Assembly (NCBI RefSeq): GCF_004217315.1
Contig: NZ_SGWR01000001.1
Span: 1,240,001 to 1,304,000, forward strand
Source of the DNA: Corticibacter populi
GTDB taxonomy: Bacteria > Pseudomonadota > Gammaproteobacteria > Burkholderiales > Burkholderiaceae_C
DNA length: 64,000 bases
Direction: 5' to 3'
Part shown: piece by piece, positions 55,836 through 64,000 of the stretch
Layout: every line of letters starts with the position of its first letter
How positions within the stretch are numbered: position 1 is the first letter of the stretch
The notes under the pieces: model-generated
The model's database searches: none
What the model saw: only the letters and a program-made list of their open reading frames with translations
What the model was told of the DNA's origin: nothing
Made by a program: the position numbers and the translations under genes

Positions 55836-56719
55836 GCCTTGCCGTCCTCCGGTGTTGGTGGCTGCTGCGCTGCCTCCTGCAGCGCCAAATCCTCGGCCGC
55901 GCCCTTGCCCAGATAGGCCTCGATGACGCGCGGGTCGCGCTGCACCTGCTGCGGCTCGCCATAGGCGAGCACCTGGCCGTATTCGAGCACCAGCACGCGG
56001 TCGCACATGTTCATCACCAGCTTCATGTCGTGCTCGATCAGCAGCACGGTGATGCCATCGGCCCGGATCTTCTCGATCAGCGCGCGCAGCACCACGGTCT
56101 CCGACGGGTTCATGCCGGCGGCCGGCTCGTCGAGCGCCAGCAGCAGCGGCCCGGTAGCCAGCGCCCGGGCGATCTCCAGCCGCCGCTGGTCGCCATAGGG
56201 CAGCGAGGCGGCCACTTCATTGGCGCGGTGCGCAATGCCGACGTAGTCGAGCAGTTGCAGCGCACGCGCCTGGATGCGCGCCTCCTCCTCGCGCGTGGCG
56301 CGGTTGCGCAGCACCGCGCCGAGAACCCCTGCATGGGTGCGCAGGTGCTGCCCGATCATCACGTTCTCCAGCGCGCTGAGGCTGGCGAACAGCCGGATGT
56401 TCTGGAAGGTGCGCGCCAATCCGTGCTGGGCGATCTGGTGCGGCTTCAGGCGCGTGAGCTCCTCGCCCCGGAACAGGCAACTGCCGGCATCGGGCACATA
56501 CAGCGCCGTCATCACGTTGAAGAGCGTCGTCTTGCCCGCGCCGTTGGGGCCGATCAGGCCGAAGATCTCGCCCTGGCCGATCGTGAAGCTCACGTCCTTG
56601 AGCGCCTGCAGGCCACCAAAGCGCTTGGAGAGGCCCTTGGCCACCAGCAGCGGCTCGCCGGCAATGGCGGCTGTGGGTGCCGTGGCGGGGGCAGCGGAAG
56701 TGTTGCGGTTCTCGCTCAT
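55832..56719 (-). CDS. livG: Branched-chain amino acid ABC transporter, ATP-binding protein LivG
   Basis: This 295-residue ATPase is the LivG subunit. Walker A is GPNGAGKTTLFNVMTALY near residue 52, the LivG-type QNIRLFASLSALENVMIG near 105, the signature region SLPYGDQRRLEIARALA near 165, Walker B LLLALDEPAAGMNP near 185 and switch LLIEHDMKLVMNMCDR near 220. There are extra residues at both ends (an Ala-rich first 20 and a C-terminal EAAQQPPTPEDGKA tail). ATG 56719 lies 2 bases after the livM stop. It overlaps livF by 4 bases. Confidence 0.93.
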   Translation of the reverse strand: MSENRNTSAAPATAPTAAIAGEPLLVAKGLSKRFGGLQALKDVSFTIGQGEIFGLIGPNGAGKTTLFNVMTALYVPDAGSCLFRGEELTRLKPHQIAQHGLARTFQNIRLFASLSALENVMIGQHLRTHAGVLGAVLRNRATREEEARIQARALQLLDYVGIAHRANEVAASLPYGDQRRLEIARALATGPLLLALDEPAAGMNPSETVVLRALIEKIRADGITVLLIEHDMKLVMNMCDRVLVLEYGQVLAYGEPQQVQRDPRVIEAYLGKGAAEDLALQEAAQQPPTPEDGKA

Positions 56720-56721
56720 GG

Positions 56722-57831
56722 TCACGCGCCCTCCTTGCTGGCGTGCAGTTCGCGCTTGCGCACCGCCGAAGGCCACAAGCCCTCGGGCCGGAAGATCATC
56801 ACCAGCACCAGCGCAAAGCCGAAGAGCAGCATGCGGATGGCGTCCGGGTCGACCAGCACCTCGCCGAACACGCTCTGCTGCAGCGGCACCACCACCGCGC
56901 GCAGGAACTCGGGGAACACCGCCAGCAGCAATGCGCCGATGATCACGCCGGGCACATGGCCCATGCCGCCGAGCACCACCATGCAGAGAATCGAAATCGA
57001 TTCGCCCAGGCCAAAGCTCTCGGGGCTGATGAAGCCCTGCATCGACGCGAACAGGCTGCCGGCCACGCCGCCGAAGCTCGCGCCCATCGCAAAGGCCAGC
57101 AGCTTCATGTTGCGGGTGTTGATCCCCATGGCCTTGGCGGCCACCTCGTCCTCGCGCACCGCCTCCCAGGCACGACCGATGCGCGAATTCTGCAGGCGCA
57201 CGCAGATGAAGACGATCAGCAGCACCAGTGCCATCAGCAGGTAGTAGTACTTCTCGGGGCCGGTGATGCGAAAGCCCAGGATGGTCTCGGCCCGTCCGAA
57301 GGCGAAGTCCCCCACCCGGAAGGTGTCGATACGGTTGATGCCCTGCGGCCCGTTGGTGATGTTGACCGGCGCATCCAGGTTGTTCATGAAGATGCGGATG
57401 ATCTCGCCAAAGCCCAGCGTGACGATGGCCAGGTAGTCGCCGCGCAGCCGCAGCACCGGAAAGCCCAGCATCATCCCTGCCAGCGCCGCGAGCAAGATGC
57501 CCAGTGGCAACACCACCCAGAAGGGCAGATGCAGGCCGAAATGGGGCGAGGCCAGCATGGCCCAGACATAGGCGCCCACCGCGTAGAAGGCGATGTAGCC
57601 CAGATCCAGCAGGCCGGCGAAGCCCACCACGATGTTCAAGCCCAGCGCCAGCATCACATAGAGCAGCGCGAAGTTGAAGATGCGGATCCAGCCCTGCCCG
57701 CCCAACTGGCCGATGACGAAGGGCAGCACCAGCAGCACCGCACCGATCAGGAACGAAGCCGCCCAGACCTTGGCCGGGATGGCCTGCCGCACCGCGCCGC
57801 TGGCCTGCAATGGTTTCGGATGTTGGCTCAT
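56722..57831 (-). CDS. livM: Branched-chain amino acid ABC transporter, permease LivM
   Basis: This 369-residue inner-membrane permease has about nine to ten hydrophobic helices. Family markers are LGLNIVVGFAGLLDLGYIAF near residue 62, LRLRGDYLAIVTLGFGEIIR near 127 (ATPase-coupling EAA-like region), SRIGRAWEAVREDEVAAKAM near 215 and MGASFGGVAGSLFA near 252. It overlaps livH by 4 bases. The cytoplasmic end (SAVRKRELHASKEGA) is short and basic. Confidence 0.92.
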   Translation of the reverse strand: MSQHPKPLQASGAVRQAIPAKVWAASFLIGAVLLVLPFVIGQLGGQGWIRIFNFALLYVMLALGLNIVVGFAGLLDLGYIAFYAVGAYVWAMLASPHFGLHLPFWVVLPLGILLAALAGMMLGFPVLRLRGDYLAIVTLGFGEIIRIFMNNLDAPVNITNGPQGINRIDTFRVGDFAFGRAETILGFRITGPEKYYYLLMALVLLIVFICVRLQNSRIGRAWEAVREDEVAAKAMGINTRNMKLLAFAMGASFGGVAGSLFASMQGFISPESFGLGESISILCMVVLGGMGHVPGVIIGALLLAVFPEFLRAVVVPLQQSVFGEVLVDPDAIRMLLFGFALVLVMIFRPEGLWPSAVRKRELHASKEGA

Positions 57832-58757
57832 GCGCGGTCTCCCGAACGCTCACCCAGCAGGCCGGATGGGCGGAAAATCAATACCACGATCAGCACGATG
57901 AAGCTGAACACGTCCTGGTAGTGGCTGCCGAACACGCCACCGGTGAGGTCGCCGACGTAACCCGCGCCCAGCGCCTCGATCAGGCCCAGCAGCAAACCGC
58001 CCAGCATGGCGCCGCCAAGGTTGCCGATGCCGCCGAGCACCGCCGCCGTGAAGGCCTTGAGGCCCAGCATGAAGCCCATGGTGTATTGCGCCACGCCGTA
58101 GTAGGAGGCGATCATGACGCCGGCGACCGCCGCCAGTGCCGAGCCGATCAGGAAGGCCGCCGAGATCACGGTATTGATGTTCACCCCCATCAATCCGGCC
58201 ACCTCGCGGTTCTGGGCGGTGGCGCGCATGGCCGTGCCCAGACGTGTGCGGTGCACCACCAGCAGCAGGCAGGCCATGATGGCCGCCGCGCTCAGCACGA
58301 TGACGACCTGCAACGAACTGATGCGCGCGCCGCCCACGTTGTAGAGCACCGGCTCGATGACGTGCGGGAAGTTCAGGTAGTTGCGGCCCCAGAACATCAT
58401 GGCCAGGTTCTGCAGGATGATGGAGACGCCGATGGCGGTGATCAGCGCCGCCAGGCGGGGCGCGCGGCGCAGCGGACGGTAGGCGAAGCGCTCGGCCGTC
58501 CAGCCGATGCCCATGCAGACGGGGATGGCCGCCGCCAGCGCCAGCGCGATGGCCAGGCCTGCGGGCATGGCCGCGCCACCGCCCACCAGCGCCAGCACCA
58601 CGCTGGTGGCGACCATGGCGCCGACCATCACCACATCGCCATGCGCGAAGTTGATGAGGCCGATGATGCCGTACACCATGGTGTAGCCCAGGGCCACCAG
58701 CGCATAGACGCTGCCCACCGTGAGGCCGTTGATGATTTGTTGCAGGAAGATGTCCAT
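57828..58757 (-). CDS. livH: Branched-chain amino acid ABC transporter, permease LivH
   Basis: This 309-residue permease partners LivM. It starts MDIFLQQIINGLTVGSVYAL, a standard LivH N terminus, followed by GYTMVYGIIGLINFAHGDVV near 25, ITAIGVSIILQNLAMMFWG near 105, GTAMRATAQNREVAGLMGVN near 172 and FMLGLKAFTAAVLGGIGNL near 232. Eight or so hydrophobic helices are visible. It is the first of the four membrane-complex genes and lies 161 bases after livK, a gap with a strong hairpin. Confidence 0.92.
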   Translation of the reverse strand: MDIFLQQIINGLTVGSVYALVALGYTMVYGIIGLINFAHGDVVMVGAMVATSVVLALVGGGAAMPAGLAIALALAAAIPVCMGIGWTAERFAYRPLRRAPRLAALITAIGVSIILQNLAMMFWGRNYLNFPHVIEPVLYNVGGARISSLQVVIVLSAAAIMACLLLVVHRTRLGTAMRATAQNREVAGLMGVNINTVISAAFLIGSALAAVAGVMIASYYGVAQYTMGFMLGLKAFTAAVLGGIGNLGGAMLGGLLLGLIEALGAGYVGDLTGGVFGSHYQDVFSFIVLIVVLIFRPSGLLGERSGDRA

Positions 58758-58773
58758 GGCATTGCGAGTGTGG

Positions 58774-58795
58774 GGCGGCGCAACGGGGCGCCGCC
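58774..58795 (-). terminator. Hairpin between livK and livH (probable attenuating stem)
   Basis: ggcggcgc (58774-58781) pairs perfectly with gcgccgcc (58788-58795) around a 6-base loop. There is no T-tract on the minus strand. It lies between livK and livH on the shared transcript, where such stems commonly stabilise the binding-protein mRNA or partly stop transcription so that livK is made in excess. Confidence 0.4.
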
Positions 58796-58918
58796 GGTCG
58801 GTCGGGCACCGCCGCCATGGGGACGGTGCAGCAAGGGTCCAGTGCCGCCGCGCATCGGCGCGTCAGGTGGCACGGGCGCCGGGGCCCGGCCCGGCGGCCT
58901 GATTGGGCCTGATCGGCC

Positions 58919-60076
58919 TTACTGGGCCGAATCGACGATGGTCTTGACCTGCTCCCACTGGCCGTTCTTGACCTCGTAGATGGTCACCGCCACTTCGTTG
59001 AGGTCGCCCTTGTCGTCATAGGCTATGTTCTCGCTGGTGGCGCCGCTGCGCGTGAGGCCGGCAAGCTTGGCCAGGTACTTCTCGGGCTTGGACGAGCCCG
59101 CTTCCTGCATCGCGGCAATCATGTTCCATGCGCCGTCATACGCATAGGGGGCGTAGACACCAGGCTTGCTCTTGAAGCGCGCCTCGTAGGCGGCGGCGAA
59201 CTTCTCGCCCTGCGCCATGGTCTCCAGCGGCACACCGGCCAGAGAGGCGTAGGTGCCGTTGGCGGCATCGCCAGCCAGGCGCAGGAAGGTGTCGCTGCGG
59301 GTCATCTCGCCCGAGACCAGTGGCACTTCGAGGCCCAGCGTGCGCATCTGGCGGCGCATCGGCCCGGACTGCGCATCCAGCCCGCCGAAGAACACCGCAT
59401 CGGCGCCCTTTGACTTGATGCTGGTGAGAATGGCGGTGAAATCGTTGGCCTTGTCGGTGGTGTATTCACGCGCGACGATGCTGCCGCCGGCCTTCTGCAC
59501 GGCCTTGGCAACCTGGTCGGTAAGGCCCTGGCCATAGGCGGTGCGGTCGTCGATCAGCGCGACCTTCTTGGCGCCCAGGTCCTGGACGATGAAGAGCCCG
59601 ACGGCCGCGCCCTGCTGGGTGTCGCTGGTCATCATGCGAAAGGTGGTGTCATAGCCCTGCAGCGTGTACTCGGGCGAGGTGGCCATGGCGATCTGCGGCA
59701 GGCCGGCGTCGTTGTAAACGCGCGAAGCCGGGATGGTGGTGCCGGAATTGAAGTGACCGAGCACGCCGTTGACGTCCTCATCGACGATTTGCTGCGCCAC
59801 CTGCACGGCGGTGCGCGGATCGGCCTGGTCGTCCTTGGAGACCAGCACGAAGCGGGCCTTGTCGCCATCGAGGGTAAGGCCCTGGGCATTGGCTTCCTCG
59901 ATGGCCAGCGTCAGGCCGTTGCGCATGTCTTCACCGTAGTGCGACTGCGGACCGGTCAAGGGCGCGGCAAAACCGAAGCGCACCACGGTTTCGGCGTGCG
60001 CGGCGCCCATGCTGCCGAATGCGCACGCCAGTGCCGCGGCGGTGGCCAACCGTTGGAATGTCTTTGCTGTTGTCAT
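58919..60076 (-). CDS. livK: Branched-chain amino acid ABC transporter, periplasmic binding protein
   Basis: This 385-residue protein is a type I periplasmic binding protein (LivJ/LivK family). The signal peptide is FQRLATAAALACAFGSMGAA followed by HA|ET near residue 26-28, then VVRFGFAAPLTGPQSHYGED, the family N terminus, NGVLGHFNSGTTIPASRVYN near 105, KKVALIDDRTAYGQGLTDQV near 165 and YAPYAYDGAWNMIAAMQEAG near 305. ATG 60076 has an aaggag ribosome binding site 10 bases upstream. It heads the liv operon. The 164-base gap to putA contains no other gene. Confidence 0.92.
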   Translation of the reverse strand: MTTAKTFQRLATAAALACAFGSMGAAHAETVVRFGFAAPLTGPQSHYGEDMRNGLTLAIEEANAQGLTLDGDKARFVLVSKDDQADPRTAVQVAQQIVDEDVNGVLGHFNSGTTIPASRVYNDAGLPQIAMATSPEYTLQGYDTTFRMMTSDTQQGAAVGLFIVQDLGAKKVALIDDRTAYGQGLTDQVAKAVQKAGGSIVAREYTTDKANDFTAILTSIKSKGADAVFFGGLDAQSGPMRRQMRTLGLEVPLVSGEMTRSDTFLRLAGDAANGTYASLAGVPLETMAQGEKFAAAYEARFKSKPGVYAPYAYDGAWNMIAAMQEAGSSKPEKYLAKLAGLTRSGATSENIAYDDKGDLNEVAVTIYEVKNGQWEQVKTIVDSAQ

Positions 60077-60240
60077 GGTCTGTCGCTCCTTGCTTGCGGG
60101 AATGGAAAGGGTTTGCGCGGCATGTGCCGGCAATGGCTTTGAAAGTGGCCGGAATTGTCCTGCAAAATGCGGCGCAGCCCCGGAACACGGTGGAAATGGA
60201 AACGCCCTGATGGCGCCAGCGAACAGTTCGTCAGAATGCA

Positions 60241-63200
60241 TCAGCCCACCATCATGAGGCTGGCATTGCCGCCTGCTGCGGCGGTGTTGACGCTGGTGGC
60301 GACCTCGCGCAGCAGGCGCTCATGGCGGTAGGGACGGCCCTGGCGGATTTCCTCGTGCGTGAGGCCCTGCACGCCCAGCAGCGCGCCTTCGCGGCGGGCC
60401 GCCAGTTGCTGCTGCAGCGCCAGCAGGGCGTCGGCATCACCTTCGAACAGCACCGCCTGCACGTCGTCCTGCATGGTCTCGTCTACCCCACCAGCAGCAG
60501 CGGCCGGCGCGTTCGTCAGCAGGCCATCGACCGGCCGCCAGTCCAGGCGTTCAGGCAGTGCGGCGTCCTGCACGGCTGCCTCCTGCGCCAAACGCCGGTT
60601 TTCCGGCGTATCGGCCAGCACCATGCGATTGCCGCCGAGCGCACAGGTCTGCCACTGCCGCAGCAGGCCTTCCACGCTTTGCGGCAGGCACCAGATGCGG
60701 CCGCGCGGCAGCAGCGCGTAGCTGTTGAGCTCGCCGGTCGGGCCATCGAGCACCAGGCTGGCACCAGCGGCCACCCGCAACACGCCATCCGCATCTGCGC
60801 GGCTGGGAGCCGGCAGTTGCGCGAGCGCCGGCGCGTCGGCCAGCAGCCGGTGCAGGTACAGCGGCCCGCCCGCCTTGGGGCCGGTGCCCGAGAGGCCCTC
60901 ACCACCAAAGGGCTGCACGCCGACGACGGCACCGACGATGTTGCGATTGACGTAATGGTTGCCGGCCTGAATGCGGCCCGTGAGATGCGCCACGGTTTCA
61001 TCGAGGCGCGTATGCACGCCAAAGGTCAACCCATAGCCCAGCGCATTGATCGCATCGACCAGTGCGTCGATGCCGCTGCGCCGGTAGCGCAGCACGTGCA
61101 GCACCGGGCCGAACACTTCGCGCGTGACGTCCTCGACGCGCGCCACCTCGATCAGCGTGGGCGCCACGAAGATGCCCTGGCGGCAGGCCGGCTCCAGCGT
61201 CAGGCGCTGCACGCGATGGCCGGCTGCGCGCATCTGTTCCACGTAGGCCTCGATGCCGGCCTGCGCCTGCGCATCGATGACCGGGCCGACATCGGTGGCG
61301 AGCTGGTCGGGGTTGCCCACGCGCAACTGCCGCATCGCACCTTCGAGCATGCCCAGCAGACGGTCGGCGCAATCATCCTGCACGCACAGCAGGCGCAACG
61401 CCGAGCAGCGCTGGCCGGCCGAGTCGAAGGCGGAACTGAGCACATCGGCCACCACCTGTTCAGCCAGCGCCGAGGAGTCGACGATCATCGCGTTGATGCC
61501 GCCCGTCTCGGCGATCAGCGGAATCGGCTTGCCGGCATCGTCCAGGCGCGCCGCCAGCGTGCGGTTGATCAGCCGCGCCACTTCGGTCGAGCCGGTGAAC
61601 ACCACGCCCTTGACCGCCGGGTCGGCCACCAGCGCCGCGCCCACGGTCTCGCCGGCACCAGGCAGCAGCTGCAGCACGCCGGCCGGAATGCCTGCCTGGT
61701 GCAGCAGCGCCACGGCCTGCGCGGCGATCAGGTTGGTCTGTTCGGCCGGCTTGGCAATCACCGCATTGCCGGCCGCCAGCGCCGCCGCGACCTGACCGGT
61801 GAAGATGGCCAGCGGGAAATTCCACGGACTGATGCAGGCCACCAGGCCGAGCGGGCGGTGGCTGTCATTGGCCAGCGTGGCGCGCGCCTGCTGCGCGTAG
61901 TAGCGCAGGAAGTCGATGGCCTCGCGCACTTCGGCAATCGCGTTGGCATAGGTCTTGCCCGCCTCGCGCACCAGCAGGCCCATGAGCGGCTGCATCTGGT
62001 CCTGCAGCAGTTGCGCCGCACGCAGCAACGCCTCGGCACGCTCGGCCACTGGCGTGGCCTGCCAGATCGGCGCGGCGCGCCCGGCCTCGGCGATGGCCTG
62101 GCGCAACTGGCCCTCATCGGCCAGGCAGACCTGGCCGATGACGTCGTAGCGGTCGGCCGGGTTGCGCACCTCCTGCCATGTGAGCGGCGCGGCGGACGAT
62201 GCCTGGCCCGGCACGGTCGGCTGCGCCGTCCAGCGCACATCCACGCTGCCCAGCAGCGCCGCCGACAGCGAGGCCAGGCGCTGCTCGTTGCTCAGGTCCA
62301 GCCCGGCCGAATTGAGTCGCCCCTGCGCTTCATACAGGGCGCGCGGCAATGGAATGCGGTCGTGCGGGCGACCCAGCGGCTGCAGCGCCAGCGCCACCTC
62401 CACCGGGTCGGCCACCAGCCGTTCGATGGGCATCGAGGCATCGCCGATCTGGTGCACGAAGGAGGTATTGGCGCCGTTCTCCAGCAGGCGCCGCACCAGG
62501 TAGGCCAGCAAGGTCTCGTGGCTGCCCACCGGTGCGTAGATGCGGCACGGACGCCCCAGCCGGCCCTCGGCCACCGGGCCGACCACCGCGTCGTAAAGCG
62601 GCTCCCCCATGCCGTGCAGGCACTGGAATTCATACTGGCCGGCGTAGTAGTTCTGCCCGGCCATCTGGTAGATGCTCGCGAGCGTCTGCGCATTGTGGGT
62701 GGCGAACTGCGGGAACACCGCATCGGGCACCGCCAGCAGCTTGCGCGCGCAGGCCAGGTAGGACACGTCGGTGTGCACCTTGCGGGTATGGACCGGATAG
62801 CCTTCCAGACCGTCGATCTGCGCACGCTTGATCTCGCTGTCCCAGTAGGCGCCCTTGACCAGCCGCACCATCAGGCGGTGGCGGCTGCGACGCGCGAGAT
62901 CGATGATCCAGTCCAGCACGAAGGGCGCGCGCTTCTGGTAGGCCTGCACCACGAAGCCGATGCCGTTCCAACCCGCCAGCGCCGGCTCCAGGCACAGGTG
63001 TTCGAGCAGGTCCAGCGACAGCTCCAGCCGGTCAGCCTCCTCGGCATCGATGTTCAGGCCGATGTCGTATTGCCGCGCCAGCTGCGCCAACGCCAGCAGG
63101 CGCGGATACAACTCGGCCATCACGCGCTCGCGCTGGGCACGCGCATAGCGCGCATGCAGTGCCGAGAGCTTGATCGAGATGCCCGGCCCTTCGTAGATGC

Positions 63201-64000
63201 CGCGCCCCTGCGACGCCTTGCCGATGGCATGGATGGCCTGCTCGTAGGCCTGCATGTAGCGCAGCGCATCTTCCTCGGTGGTGGCGGCCTCGCCGAGCAT
63301 GTCGTAGGAATAGCGAAAGCCCTTTTCCTCGAGCTTGCGGCTGTTGGCCAGCGCCGCCGCAATGGTCTGGCCGGTGACGAACTGCTCGCCCATCATGCGC
63401 ATGGCCGTGTTCACGCCCTGGCGGATCAGCGGTTCACCGCCGCGCGCGATCAGCCGCGTGAGCGCCGCGCCCAGCGTCTTCTCGCTGTGCACCGCCACCA
63501 GCTTGCCGGTGAGCATCAGGCCCCAGGTGGCGGCGTTGACGAACATCGAAGGCGAATCCGCATGGGCGCGCCAGTCGCCCCTGCTGACCTTGTCGCGGAT
63601 CAGCGCGTCGCGCGTGGCGCGGTCGGGAATGCGCAGCAGCGCCTCGGCCAGGCACATCAGGGCCACCCCTTCCTGGCTGGAGAGCGAGTATTCCTGCACC
63701 AGCGCCTCGACGCCACCGCTCTTCTTCTGCCGCCGCTCGCGCAGCGCCTCGACCAGCCGGCTCGCCAACACCTTGACGGCCTCGGGCTGCGGATTGCGCG
63801 CCAGGCCCACCAGCATCGGCAGGCATTCGGTCTCGGGCCGCCGATAGGCCGCAGTGATGGCCGCACGCAGTACCGACTGGGGCTGCACTTCCTGCGCAAA
63901 GGCATAGAACGGGGCACTGCTTTCCACCAGCGCCGCGCCGCCGCCATCCTCCGTCGCGGCCAACGCGCCGCCCCAATGGCCCAGGTCGGCCGGCAGCAGG
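60241..64000 (-). CDS. putA: Proline dehydrogenase / glutamate-semialdehyde dehydrogenase (partial, 5' end outside)
   Basis: This gene runs off the right edge; about 1250 codons are visible, in frame up to base 64000. PutA oxidises proline to glutamate in two steps at the membrane. The FAD proline dehydrogenase part shows GISIKLSALHARYARAQ, INIDAEEADRLELSLDLLE-type sequence and LVKGAYWDSEIKRAQ; the aldehyde dehydrogenase part shows ISPWNFPLAIFTGQVAAALA, LIAETGGINAMIVDSSAL, the catalytic Cys in FDSAGQRCSALRLL and VQPFGGEGLSGTGPKAGG; the end NTAAAGGNASLMMVG is the usual PutA C terminus. Compared from memory with E. coli PutA (1320 residues), only about 60-90 N-terminal residues are missing, so whether it has the DNA-binding ribbon-helix-helix domain of trifunctional PutA cannot be seen. 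Confidence 0.95.
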   Translation of the reverse strand, partial: LLPADLGHWGGALAATEDGGGAALVESSAPFYAFAQEVQPQSVLRAAITAAYRRPETECLPMLVGLARNPQPEAVKVLASRLVEALRERRQKKSGGVEALVQEYSLSSQEGVALMCLAEALLRIPDRATRDALIRDKVSRGDWRAHADSPSMFVNAATWGLMLTGKLVAVHSEKTLGAALTRLIARGGEPLIRQGVNTAMRMMGEQFVTGQTIAAALANSRKLEEKGFRYSYDMLGEAATTEEDALRYMQAYEQAIHAIGKASQGRGIYEGPGISIKLSALHARYARAQRERVMAELYPRLLALAQLARQYDIGLNIDAEEADRLELSLDLLEHLCLEPALAGWNGIGFVVQAYQKRAPFVLDWIIDLARRSRHRLMVRLVKGAYWDSEIKRAQIDGLEGYPVHTRKVHTDVSYLACARKLLAVPDAVFPQFATHNAQTLASIYQMAGQNYYAGQYEFQCLHGMGEPLYDAVVGPVAEGRLGRPCRIYAPVGSHETLLAYLVRRLLENGANTSFVHQIGDASMPIERLVADPVEVALALQPLGRPHDRIPLPRALYEAQGRLNSAGLDLSNEQRLASLSAALLGSVDVRWTAQPTVPGQASSAAPLTWQEVRNPADRYDVIGQVCLADEGQLRQAIAEAGRAAPIWQATPVAERAEALLRAAQLLQDQMQPLMGLLVREAGKTYANAIAEVREAIDFLRYYAQQARATLANDSHRPLGLVACISPWNFPLAIFTGQVAAALAAGNAVIAKPAEQTNLIAAQAVALLHQAGIPAGVLQLLPGAGETVGAALVADPAVKGVVFTGSTEVARLINRTLAARLDDAGKPIPLIAETGGINAMIVDSSALAEQVVADVLSSAFDSAGQRCSALRLLCVQDDCADRLLGMLEGAMRQLRVGNPDQLATDVGPVIDAQAQAGIEAYVEQMRAAGHRVQRLTLEPACRQGIFVAPTLIEVARVEDVTREVFGPVLHVLRYRRSGIDALVDAINALGYGLTFGVHTRLDETVAHLTGRIQAGNHYVNRNIVGAVVGVQPFGGEGLSGTGPKAGGPLYLHRLLADAPALAQLPAPSRADADGVLRVAAGASLVLDGPTGELNSYALLPRGRIWCLPQSVEGLLRQWQTCALGGNRMVLADTPENRRLAQEAAVQDAALPERLDWRPVDGLLTNAPAAAAGGVDETMQDDVQAVLFEGDADALLALQQQLAARREGALLGVQGLTHEEIRQGRPYRHERLLREVATSVNTAAAGGNASLMMVG

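Overview
The window reads as chromosomal DNA of a high-GC betaproteobacterium of the order Burkholderiales, most likely a Comamonadaceae-type organism. This is inferred from gene content and synteny: a NasA-CysJ type fused nitrate reductase, an entericidin-like lipoprotein gene between leuC and leuD, a urease operon that includes hupE/ureJ, and the style of the dispersed intergenic repeats. No ribosomal RNA, phage, transposase or CRISPR array is visible. Coding density is high and nearly all genes are core or common accessory metabolism.

Layout. 1-8120: assimilatory nitrate/nitrite reduction (nirB, nirD, then a nitrate reductase fused to a CysJ-like NADPH-flavoprotein), with an 0.8 kb repeat-filled gap between nirD and the fusion gene. 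8841-13936: a tightly overlapping sulfonate-sulfur operon (FMN reductase, acyl-CoA-dehydrogenase-like flavoprotein, sigma-54 activator, SsuD monooxygenase, degenerate amidohydrolase). 14031-19926: complete urease operon ureD-A-B-C-E-J-F-G. 20039-20791 (minus): a Crp/Fnr-family regulator divergent from 20933-29583, an iron-chelate uptake operon (TonB receptor, ABC ATPase, binding protein, double-length permease) that continues into two NtaA/DszA-type flavin monooxygenases; this is the most unusual cluster here. 29682-31198 (minus): low-molecular-weight tyrosine phosphatase and a zinc-ribbon protein with a Card1-like nuclease domain. 31486-34208: TPP riboswitch and thiamine salvage genes thiM, thiE, thiD. 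34351-37350: a membrane GGDEF/EAL protein. 37500-40845 (minus): thiolase and FadB-like beta-oxidation genes behind a TetR-type palindrome. 41032-46948: metallopeptidase-like protein, coaD, folA, rhodanese, cfa and a LysR regulator, with several copies of a MITE-like repeat. 47007-49397: leuC, entericidin-like lipoprotein, leuD. 49544-49778: two identical tRNA-Arg(ACG) genes. 49847-55012: NAD(P)-binding oxidoreductase/HxlR pair, greB, queG, tsaE, amiC. 55107-60076 (minus): branched-chain amino acid ABC transporter livK-H-M-G-F. 60241-64000 (minus): putA, running off the right edge.

Nitrogen acquisition dominates: nitrate to ammonium (left), urea to ammonium, amino-acid uptake (liv) and proline catabolism (putA). 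Sulfur scavenging from sulfonates and uptake of an iron chelate complete a nutrient-scavenging profile. All functional names come from motif and family recognition by eye; no database search was run.
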